This document shows, in pieces, positions 1-7,105 of a stretch of 64,000 nucleotides of DNA. Every line of letters starts with the position of its first letter. Within the stretch, counting starts at the first letter, position 1. This DNA comes from Microbulbifer elongatus (GTDB taxonomy: Bacteria; Pseudomonadota; Gammaproteobacteria; Pseudomonadales; Cellvibrionaceae), in the NCBI RefSeq assembly GCF_021165935.1, contig NZ_CP088953.1, forward strand, positions 3,147,501 through 3,211,500. The letters are read 5' to 3'. The position numbers and the translations under genes are program-made. The notes beneath the pieces were generated by a model that worked only from the letters and a program-made list of their open reading frames with translations, had not been told where the DNA came from and made no database searches.

Positions 1-306
1 TGCAAATTGTTTGGCATAGTGCGCGGGCCGCCCGGACGCGGCGGGGACAATGGCCACAGTTGGGTAAGCGGCAGGGACTGAATCGATAAATGCCTGATAG
101 ACCGGCCGGTTATCACTGCGCAGGGCGCCACCCACAATCAGCAACCGTCCAGTGCCAGTTGCAGGGTTCACTCGAGAGTTCTCTCGCGCGTTACTTTCCG
201 CCTTCGATGTTGCCGCGACATCCTGCTGCTCAGTGTTGCACCCAAGCGAGAAAATGCAGGCTGCCAACAAGCAAAGGCGAGACACAATTGAAACATTCAC
301 ACACAT
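1..306 (-). CDS. Cyanophycinase-like lipoprotein, N-terminal part (cut by left window edge)
   Basis: An open minus-strand frame runs from an ATG at 306 to base 1 without a stop, giving 102 codons. Residues 1-23 form a lipoprotein signal peptide ending in the lipobox FSLGC. A short low-complexity spacer follows. Then comes a start that fits peptidase family S51 (cyanophycinase/dipeptidase E fold), with the patterns RLLIVGGALRSDN and VAIVPAASG. The catalytic Ser lies beyond the edge, so the family call rests only on the N-terminal strand pattern. The start overlaps the end of the AraC gene by 10 bases, which suggests translational coupling, and GAGTGG lies just upstream. The protein is probably a surface- or periplasm-anchored second cyanophycinase. 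Another S51-like peptidase is the alternative. Confidence 0.7.
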   Translation of the reverse strand, partial: MCVNVSIVSRLCLLAACIFSLGCNTEQQDVAATSKAESNARENSRVNPATGTGRLLIVGGALRSDNRPVYQAFIDSVPAAYPTVAIVPAASGRPAHYAKQFA

Positions 307-704
307 AATTCCACTCGCAAGTAGTCTGAATTTACCGGTCGAAAGCAGTACCGATGAGCGACCTCTGCCCGCTCCCCCAGCATGCGCTCGGCGCGGGGGC
401 TGCGCCCGTAGGTTTCGCGAAACGAGCGGCTGAAATGCGACGCGGAGCGAAACCCACACTGCAATCCCACCTCTTCAATGGTCAGCGCTGTTTCAAATAA
501 CAGTGCTCGCGCCCGCTGTAATCGCAATTCCCGGTAATAGCGCGCCGGCAATACCGCTTTAAAGCGAAAAAAAATACGCTCCAGCTTCTTTACTGAAATA
601 TTCAGGTACTCGGCCAACTCTCCTGTCCGCAATGGCTCGGAAAGATTGTTGCGCATCAGTACCAGGGCTTCTTCCAGTAATTGCTCGTCTCGTAATCTGG
701 CCAC
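297..704 (-). CDS. AraC/GlxA-type transcriptional regulator, DNA-binding domain only
   Basis: This 135-residue protein consists almost entirely of an AraC C-terminal domain. The first helix-turn-helix lies at about residues 25-50 (LRTGELAEYLNISVKKLERIF). The second lies at about 75-105 and carries the signature IEEVGLQCGFRSASHFSRSFRETYG. GlxA-family members usually exceed 300 residues and have an N-terminal amidotransferase-like sensor domain, which is absent here. The GTG start at 704 is preceded by a strong GGGGGAG ribosome-binding site 13 bases after the isoaspartyl dipeptidase stop, so this looks like a genuine short gene and not a remnant. As the penultimate cistron of the cyanophycin operon it is the likely local regulator. 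How it would sense an inducer is not visible. Confidence 0.8.
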   Translation of the reverse strand: MARLRDEQLLEEALVLMRNNLSEPLRTGELAEYLNISVKKLERIFFRFKAVLPARYYRELRLQRARALLFETALTIEEVGLQCGFRSASHFSRSFRETYGRSPRAERMLGERAEVAHRYCFRPVNSDYLRVELCV

Positions 705-717
705 GACTCCCCCTTAT

Positions 718-1890
718 TTAAGAATCGCGCGATGTTGCGGGCCCCTGTCGGTCGAACAGCTGCCAGCGGCCACACGCCATCACATGGGTAATCAGAAACC
801 GCTCCGGATCCACCAGCATCAAATCGGCATCGCGACCGGTGGCCACCTGCCCCTTGTGCTTGAGGCCAACCGCGCGCGCGGGATTGCGGGTCACCACCTG
901 CAATGCCGTGGTTAGCTCCACACCCTCGTCTTTCACCGCGCGGCGCAACTCATCAAACAGACTGGCACTGGACCCGATTTCCAGATCCTGCAGCTGCCCC
1001 TGATCGCAAAAATTGGTCAAAGAGCCCTGGGCATCCGAGGAGAACGTCAATTGGCCCGCCGGCGCACCCTGCTCCAGGGCCATCTTGAGTGCGCGGCTCG
1101 CGCGCATTTCACCACTGGCCAGTATTTCATCGGTGGTCGATGTGGTGAAATCAATAAAACCACCAGCCCGGGCAAATTCCACACCGTGAGCCAGTAGTGA
1201 CTCGTTGCGGTTCATATGGGTGGGGTAGAACTGGGTAATCGGTATCTCGGAGTTTTCCACCGCATCGAACAACGGCGTCAGGCGACCCGCGCCGTCACCC
1301 ACGTGCACACTGACCACGCCCCCCTTGCCACTGAGCAGACCGGCCACGCGCGCGTCGGCGGCAATACGCACCAGCTCTTCGCGGGTAGGATGGGAAGAAC
1401 GGTGATCGGAAATGGCCAGCTCACCCACACCAATCACGTTGCTGACCAGCATGATGTCACTGCGAACACTGCCCGTGAGGGTGTTCACCGGCACCTGGTA
1501 GGACCCCGTTTGCATGTAGCAGGTCAGGCCCAGGGCTTCGAGCGCACGTGCCTTGCCGTACATTTCGTTGAGCGTGCGGGTAATCGCATCGGTACCAAGC
1601 GCACCAATGACCGTGGTCACGCCGTTATACAGCGCATCCCGCACATCCAGCTCCGGGGTGCGCGAAGCAAAGCCGCCCTCCCCGCCACCGCCACTGATAT
1701 GCACCAGGGTGTCCACCATACCCGGCATCAACCAGGCACCATCGGCATCGACCACATCGCCCAGACTGTGTGGCAACTCAATATTTTGATCGATCTTTGC
1801 GATCCGCCCACCAGCGACCAGTACATCGCAGAGACCCAATTTGTGGGGCGCAAAAACCTGAGCGTTTTTTATCAGTACGATTGAAGACAT
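718..1890 (-). CDS. iadA: Isoaspartyl dipeptidase (beta-aspartyl peptidase, amidohydrolase family)
   Basis: This 390-residue protein resembles E. coli IadA, which hydrolyses beta-aspartyl dipeptides in the cytoplasm. Recognisable parts are the N-terminal IKNAQVFAP strand, the GGGGEGGFASRTPE loop, SDHRSSHP, and metal or substrate residues H196, H225 (PTHMNRN) and D286 (FSSDAQGS). Two positions differ from E. coli: the first His of the HxH motif is Leu62 (DTLVH), and a Glu (E157, VGELAISDHRS) sits where the carboxylated Lys is expected. The ATG at 1890 is preferred over an in-frame TTG at 1899. The gene follows the YfcC carrier by 18 bases. In this context the substrate is probably beta-Asp-Arg released from cyanophycin. 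Confidence 0.85.
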   Translation of the reverse strand: MSSIVLIKNAQVFAPHKLGLCDVLVAGGRIAKIDQNIELPHSLGDVVDADGAWLMPGMVDTLVHISGGGGEGGFASRTPELDVRDALYNGVTTVIGALGTDAITRTLNEMYGKARALEALGLTCYMQTGSYQVPVNTLTGSVRSDIMLVSNVIGVGELAISDHRSSHPTREELVRIAADARVAGLLSGKGGVVSVHVGDGAGRLTPLFDAVENSEIPITQFYPTHMNRNESLLAHGVEFARAGGFIDFTTSTTDEILASGEMRASRALKMALEQGAPAGQLTFSSDAQGSLTNFCDQGQLQDLEIGSSASLFDELRRAVKDEGVELTTALQVVTRNPARAVGLKHKGQVATGRDADLMLVDPERFLITHVMACGRWQLFDRQGPATSRDS

Positions 1891-1908
1891 ATTGAACAAC
1901 TTAGAAAT

Positions 1909-3420
1909 TTAAAAACCCGCCGCTGCAGCGATTATCACCGCCGTCGACGCGAGCAGGAAAAGTCCGGCCTGAAGTGGCAATACAAAGCGCACCCACACGC
2001 CCCAATCCAGGCGCGCGGCGCCCAGGCAACCCATCAGTGCTGCGGAGGTCGGAACAATAATATTGGTGAGGCCATCACCCAGCTGGAATGCCAGGACCGC
2101 GGTCTGTCGGGTAACCCCAACCAGATCCGCTAACGGTGCCATGATGGGCATGGTCAATGCCGCCTGGCCGGAGCCGGACGTAATGAAAAAATTGAATACG
2201 GTCTGAAATGCCAGCATAAACCAAGCCGAGACAGTGCCAGATACGTTAGAGAGGCCATTGCCCGCAGCATGCAAAATGGTATTCAGGATACTCGCGCCTT
2301 CGGGATCGTCACCGCCCAACAGCAGCACGATACCCTTGGCGAAAGCCACCACCATGGCTGCCGGCAGCAGTTGCTGCGCACCTTCCTTAAAGGCCGCCGC
2401 CGCCTTATTGGGTGTAAGGCCATTGAGCCCGAACAGAATCGCCACCGCAGCAATCACAATACCCATGGTGAAAAACTGCGAAGCAATTTCCGGCAGGAAA
2501 TAACTGCGTTCCACGACGCCCCAGATCATCCACGCAATACCGGCCAGGAACAGCAGCAACACCCAACCATCGCCGCGCACCATGGTTTTCAAGGCACCAA
2601 GCGAGGTGGTCTTATCGCGGAATACGCGATCGGAGTTGAACGCCAGCGACTGATTCGGCCGCGCCTGTACACGGCGCGCGTACCATATGGTGTAGGTGGA
2701 AAGACCGACGGTGGCGATTAGCCACAACGCCATGCGCGGGATACTCCCGGACATCAGCGGCACCCCGGCGATACCCTGAGCAATACTTACTCCAAACGGG
2801 TTCATCCAGGAAGTGGCAAAGCCCACCTGAGTGGCAACATAAGTCACCAGCAGCGCCGTGATACTGTCGTATCCCATGGAAATCAGCAGAGGCACCAGGA
2901 TGAGAGTGAATGGAATGACCTCCTCACCCATGCCAAATACCGCACCGCCCAGGGAAAACAGAAAACACAGAATGGCGAGATACCAGTGGCCCGCATCGCG
3001 ATTGCGCGCAATCACCTGAAACAGACCGCGTTCCACAGAGCCACTGGCGAAAATCAGGCCAAAGGCACCGCCGGTGAGCAGAATAAACGCGAAGACACCA
3101 ATAGACGCGCCCCACTTGGTGCCGGACACCATGCCCTCGAAGGCGAAATTGAGAAATCCAATACCGCCGCCCTCAGCAAACAATGACATGCCCGCGGGCG
3201 CATCACCCACTTGCTGGTAAGTGGCCGGATCGATCACCGTACGCTCACTGCCGTTCACCTGTTGAGTCACTGTCTCGAAGGTGCCCGCCGGAATCAAAAA
3301 GTTCAGCGCGAAAGCCAACAGGGCAACACCCAACAAGATCAGATAGGTGTCTGGCATGGACCAGGTTTTAATCGCCGAACGCTCGGTGTCGTGACTGGAT
3401 TCCACTTCACTTGTGTGCAT
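1909..3420 (-). CDS. YfcC-family inner-membrane carrier (basic amino acid/peptide transporter-like)
   Basis: A polytopic membrane protein of about 503 residues with 11-13 hydrophobic segments, beginning around residue 25 (TYLILLGVALLAFALNFLIP). It matches the YfcC/C4-dicarboxylate anaerobic carrier (DcuC-like) superfamily. Typical stretches are GGAFGLIFASG, GMGEEVIPFTLILVPL and a C-terminal GSGQAALTMPIMAPLADLVG followed by QLGDGLTNIIVPTSAALMG. YfcC proteins are usually linked to arginine/ornithine or other amino acid transport. Here the protein is placed to import beta-Asp-Arg or arginine. The ATG at 3420 is chosen; an in-frame TTG at 3435 is the alternative, and neither has a clear ribosome-binding site. 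A terminator-like hairpin lies between this gene and the receptor gene upstream. Confidence 0.82.
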   Translation of the reverse strand: MHTSEVESSHDTERSAIKTWSMPDTYLILLGVALLAFALNFLIPAGTFETVTQQVNGSERTVIDPATYQQVGDAPAGMSLFAEGGGIGFLNFAFEGMVSGTKWGASIGVFAFILLTGGAFGLIFASGSVERGLFQVIARNRDAGHWYLAILCFLFSLGGAVFGMGEEVIPFTLILVPLLISMGYDSITALLVTYVATQVGFATSWMNPFGVSIAQGIAGVPLMSGSIPRMALWLIATVGLSTYTIWYARRVQARPNQSLAFNSDRVFRDKTTSLGALKTMVRGDGWVLLLFLAGIAWMIWGVVERSYFLPEIASQFFTMGIVIAAVAILFGLNGLTPNKAAAAFKEGAQQLLPAAMVVAFAKGIVLLLGGDDPEGASILNTILHAAGNGLSNVSGTVSAWFMLAFQTVFNFFITSGSGQAALTMPIMAPLADLVGVTRQTAVLAFQLGDGLTNIIVPTSAALMGCLGAARLDWGVWVRFVLPLQAGLFLLASTAVIIAAAAGF

Positions 3421-3435
3421 AAAGGGATACCGCAA

Positions 3436-3477
3436 ATAAAAGAAAAGGTCGGCAGACCCGCAACCGCGGGCCTGCCG
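3436..3477 (-). terminator. Intrinsic terminator or attenuator between receptor and carrier genes
   Basis: On the minus strand a 12-bp stem (CGGCAGGCCCGC / GCGGGTCTGCCG, one G-T pair) with a GGTT loop is followed by ACCTTTTCTTTT. It begins about 25 bases after the TonB receptor stop. It probably ends most receptor transcripts and lets some read through into the carrier, dipeptidase and regulator genes. Confidence 0.75.
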
Positions 3478-3501
3478 AGATCAGCTCCTGTGAAACGCTG
3501 A

Positions 3502-6375
3502 TTAAAAGGCGTAGCCATAGCTCAGGGTATAGAAACGGCCCAGAGAGTTGTGGTTGAAGTGATCCACATTGGCTCCGGTACCCAGCACCAGCGGCGGCTC
3601 TTCATCCAGCAGGTTGTTGACCCGCAGGCTCAGCCAGCTGCCGTTGTCGAAGTCACGGGCAACACTGAGATCAAAGGTCAGCCAGCTGTCCACTTCCACG
3701 TTACCCTCATCATCGAAGTTTACGCGCGACAGGAAGTACTCGGCACCCGGCTCAAGGAGAGCGCCCAGAGTGCGAGAGTCCGGGTCATCACGGTAGCTGT
3801 GGGTGTAACGGGCGGACAGAGTGGTTGACCAGTCCTCGTAGCGCCAACGCAGGGAGCTGTTTGCCAACCAGCGTGGGTAGGTATAGTTGCCGGCCTCACT
3901 GACGATGCCCAGGGCATCCGAGGGAAGTTTGTCGAACTCAGCCAGGTAGGTGCCATCGAGAGTAAGACGGAAACTGCCCCAATTTTCAGTTTCAAAGTAT
4001 TGGGTCAGCGCCATATCGACACCACTGGTCTTCTGCCAACCGAGGTTGGACAACTGGAAGTGAGCATCAACCACAAAACCAGAACCATCGACCTCGAGAC
4101 CCGGCTGTCCAGTGGGCAGCTCACCCTCACCAACCACGGCGAAATCGCCGTTAAGGGCACGCAGGATGAAATCATCCTCTTCGACACCAATCAGGTTCTC
4201 GTGCTCGATATTCCAGTAGTCGATGCTAATTTCGGTATCGGCGGTCGGTTTCAGCAGGAAGCCCGCACCCCAAGTGGTCGCAGTTTCCGGCTCGAGATCA
4301 TTATTGCTGACCGCTTCCGAAAGCAGTGCTTCGCCGGTTTCATCAGCAAAACCGTCACAGGCCTCGGGAGTCACACTGCAATCCACACGATAGCTCGACA
4401 ACAGTGTACCGGCACCCACCTGAGCCAGCGACGGCGCACGGAAGGATGTAGACCAGTTGCTGCGGAAAATAATTGCATCGTTGAAGGCGTGGCGCAGTGC
4501 CACTTTCGGGTTGGCATCACCACCAAAGCTGTCGTAGTGGTCATAACGCAAGGCGACCTGCAGTTCCGTATCCGCCGCCAGCGGAATCATCTGCTCCATA
4601 TACACCGCCCACTGGTTGCGCGATGCATCGGCAGAGGTGGAGCTGAAACCGAGGATCGGCTCAGGATTCAGAGTGGTAGAAACCGCATCTCCTGAGGGAA
4701 CATCGACGACTGTCTCACGGCGGAACTCACCGCCAAACGCGACTTGAATCGCGCCAGCAGGCAGTTCGATCCAGCTGCCAGAAATATTACCGTCGATCGC
4801 GTAAAGATTGGATTCACCGCTGCGCTTGGCGTCGGTGCGAACGAACTGGTCAATGGCATCCACTTGATCGACCTGGCCACCAAATGGATTGTACCAAGCA
4901 GTAGTCTTGCCCAGATCTTCACAGGTTTCTCCGGAACCATAACTGGATCTGTTCGGGGACTGCATATCCACTTCCCAGCGATCAACTACAGTGCCGTCGG
5001 AACACAGATTACCAACCAATGCATTGATAAACGGCTCGGACTTATACAGTCCAGAGATTCCGCGCTGTTCAGACTCACTGCGCCCCACGTTGGCAGCAAC
5101 TTCCCAGTTCCAGTCGTTCACCTCACCGCGCAACCCGGAAACCATACGCACCGACTGGTTTTCTACTTCAACAGCGCGTGCATCGGGGAACTTACCCCAG
5201 GCGAAAATGGGATAGCCATAAAAATCGGTAAAGTCGTAGGGAGCAAAACCTCGCAATTCCTGTTCTGCGGCAACATCCACAATATCCTGCGCCAGGGCTT
5301 CCGGCCACAGCGGACTTTCCGGGTCGACCGGAACATAGCTAAAGTTTGCAGGAGCGGAAGTTCCACGAGACTCGCTCGTCTGCATCATGAAAGTATTGAA
5401 CCACTCCAGATTGTCGGAGATGTCGTAATTAAAAGTCGCTACAACACTGGCACTTTCGTACTCGTCCTGGGTCGCAGATACAGCGTTGGTGTTGAACTCA
5501 CAGTACTCACCCAGACGACCGGTCTTGAGCTGGTCCGCTGGACACCCTGCGGCACCAGACTCAGCTTGGTCAAAGCTGATGCCATCGTTGTACAGGAAAA
5601 AGTCGTCGTTAAAACTTGGATAAGTACCCTGCTGGCTCGGACGTACGGAATTCGCTGTCAGTTGGCGATCGCGATCGTACATCGCTTTGCGCGAGAACAG
5701 GTCAACCACCACCATGGTATGGCTACGCTCACCTTCGCGGCCCCAAACCCAGTTCAGGTTGTATTTGCCTTCGTCACTACCGGCAGTGGAATTGCCGTGG
5801 GTCAGGGAAACTTCACTGCCAGTAAAGTCGTCGCGCAGAACAAAGTTCACCACACCGGCAACCGCATCCGCACCGTAGGTGGCCGCTGCACCGCTGGGCA
5901 GCACTTCCACACGCTCAATCGCAGACAGTGGGATGGAGTTTACGTCGACAAAAGATTCCTGGCCCTTGGCAAAAGAGCTGACCGAAACGCGACGACCATT
6001 TACGAGTACCAGGGTAGAACTTGCACCCAGGCCGCGCAGAGATACACCTGCGGCACCGACTGGGGTGCTACTGGAGAGCGCACCGGAAGTGGCGGTAGAG
6101 AATGTGCCGCTGCCGCCGCCGGTCTGAGATAGCTGCTGCAGAATCTCGATAGGGGATGTTGCGCCGGACGCTTCGATATCGTCGCGATTGATTTGAACGA
6201 CCTGTACCGCGCCTTCGGCGTCCAGGCCCTTGATGTGGGTACCGGTAACCACCACTTCCTCTACCGCATCCGCGACTTGCGGTGCTTCCTGCGCGAAGGT
6301 CAGCGCACTGCCACCGACCAGTGAGCAACTAACGGCGAGGCGAATTGCTTTGTATAGCTGGGTTCTGTTATTCAT
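3502..6375 (-). CDS. TonB-dependent outer-membrane receptor, candidate cyanophycin-product receptor
   Basis: This 957-residue receptor has a signal peptide (MNNRTQLYKAIRLAVSCSLVGGSALTFAQ), then EEVVVTGTHIKG, a plug domain at about residues 40-170 (SLRGLGASSTLVLVNGRRV, IERVEVLPSGAAATYGADAVAGVVNFV) and a long beta-barrel. The barrel ends in an aromatic-terminated strand (FYTLSYGYAF), as is usual for insertion by the BAM machinery. The start at 6375 is set by a strong TTGGAGGGA ribosome-binding site; the frame opens upstream, but that extension lacks both a site and a leader. The gene lies between a secreted cyanophycinase and a carrier plus isoaspartyl dipeptidase, so the likely ligand is cyanophycin fragments or beta-Asp-Arg. 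Ligand specificity is inferred from context only. Confidence 0.88.
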   Translation of the reverse strand: MNNRTQLYKAIRLAVSCSLVGGSALTFAQEAPQVADAVEEVVVTGTHIKGLDAEGAVQVVQINRDDIEASGATSPIEILQQLSQTGGGSGTFSTATSGALSSSTPVGAAGVSLRGLGASSTLVLVNGRRVSVSSFAKGQESFVDVNSIPLSAIERVEVLPSGAAATYGADAVAGVVNFVLRDDFTGSEVSLTHGNSTAGSDEGKYNLNWVWGREGERSHTMVVVDLFSRKAMYDRDRQLTANSVRPSQQGTYPSFNDDFFLYNDGISFDQAESGAAGCPADQLKTGRLGEYCEFNTNAVSATQDEYESASVVATFNYDISDNLEWFNTFMMQTSESRGTSAPANFSYVPVDPESPLWPEALAQDIVDVAAEQELRGFAPYDFTDFYGYPIFAWGKFPDARAVEVENQSVRMVSGLRGEVNDWNWEVAANVGRSESEQRGISGLYKSEPFINALVGNLCSDGTVVDRWEVDMQSPNRSSYGSGETCEDLGKTTAWYNPFGGQVDQVDAIDQFVRTDAKRSGESNLYAIDGNISGSWIELPAGAIQVAFGGEFRRETVVDVPSGDAVSTTLNPEPILGFSSTSADASRNQWAVYMEQMIPLAADTELQVALRYDHYDSFGGDANPKVALRHAFNDAIIFRSNWSTSFRAPSLAQVGAGTLLSSYRVDCSVTPEACDGFADETGEALLSEAVSNNDLEPETATTWGAGFLLKPTADTEISIDYWNIEHENLIGVEEDDFILRALNGDFAVVGEGELPTGQPGLEVDGSGFVVDAHFQLSNLGWQKTSGVDMALTQYFETENWGSFRLTLDGTYLAEFDKLPSDALGIVSEAGNYTYPRWLANSSLRWRYEDWSTTLSARYTHSYRDDPDSRTLGALLEPGAEYFLSRVNFDDEGNVEVDSWLTFDLSVARDFDNGSWLSLRVNNLLDEEPPLVLGTGANVDHFNHNSLGRFYTLSYGYAF

Positions 6376-6672
6376 TTTTATTCCCTCCAAGAGATCTACT
6401 CTGGTTTGCAATGATTATGAAATTTCTCTAGTTCTCTGCGAAACGTACTTTTCTACCGCACGCGCCTCGAAAGGCGGCAGACTTGACCGATCGTTCCGGA
6501 GGGGTCGGGCGCAATTTTTACAGCAGGCTTCCCGCAGCCGGCAACGCCGCGCGAGCAACCACAGGACAACCCTGACAGCAGTGTTAGGTAAGCAAATTAG
6601 GGGCGGAGATACTCCGACTCATAGCTTCCATGCACCCGGCAAACACAAACATCGTGCTTCACGGTGCCGCAC

Positions 6673-6689
6673 CCTCGGTCAGACCGAGG
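6673..6689. promoter_or_regulatory. Perfect 17-bp palindrome, possible operator
   Basis: CCTCGGTC-A-GACCGAGG has perfect 8-bp arms around a single central base. It lies about 300 bases upstream of the receptor start, inside the long intergenic region. No T-tract follows on either side, so an operator is more likely than a terminator. The binding protein is unknown. Confidence 0.35.
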
Positions 6690-7045
6690 TTTGGAAGCTA
6701 CTCGTCGAACCACTCGCTGAGGTAGTAGTCGGAGGAGCAGCGCTGAACAGCAATGAGTTGAGTCATTTTGCTAATCGTCTTTGCGCTTGAATTTATTCTG
6801 GAGCCGCCGGTCACTATGACCAACAAAATTCACATATTTTTTATCACGCTGAAAAAAACCTGTAAAGCGTTTATTCGGCAGAGGAAGACTTCAACCCAGA
6901 AAAAAGTCACCGCCGAATATGCTGCGTTTTTCCTTGCAGAGAGGCGCGTTTTCCCCAGAAAACACAGAACCGTGCGCAATAGAGCGCGGCGGGCAAATTT
7001 TTCTAAGGAATGAAAATCTCAGCCTAAGCACTTTCGATGAAATGG

Positions 7046-7069
7046 CCGGGAAGCCATCTCGGCTCCCGG
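7046..7069 (-). terminator. Hairpin downstream of cyanophycinase
   Basis: The inverted repeat CCGGGAAGCC-ATCTC-GGCTCCCGG (nine pairs and one bulged A) starts about 36 bases past the cyanophycinase stop. No uridine tract follows on the minus strand, so termination by it is uncertain. Confidence 0.4.
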
Positions 7070-7105
7070 TACTAAGACCATACGGTCGGACTATGTTAAA
7101 CCCGG

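Larger units (their letters stand above)
6376..7105. other. 730-base intergenic region between cyanophycinase and receptor genes
   Basis: No convincing gene is seen here on either strand. The segment 6780-6870 is AT-rich. On the minus strand it holds TTTACA followed after 15-16 bases by GATAAA/ATAAAA, a possible sigma-70 promoter for the receptor, though it lies about 470 bases upstream of the start. The region also contains the 17-bp palindrome at 6673-6689 and a hairpin at 7046-7069. Confidence 0.5.

Noticed and set aside
4744..6132. 462-codon open frame on the plus strand
   Set aside because: It lies wholly antisense to the TonB receptor, has no ribosome-binding site or recognisable domain, and arises from codon bias of the real gene.
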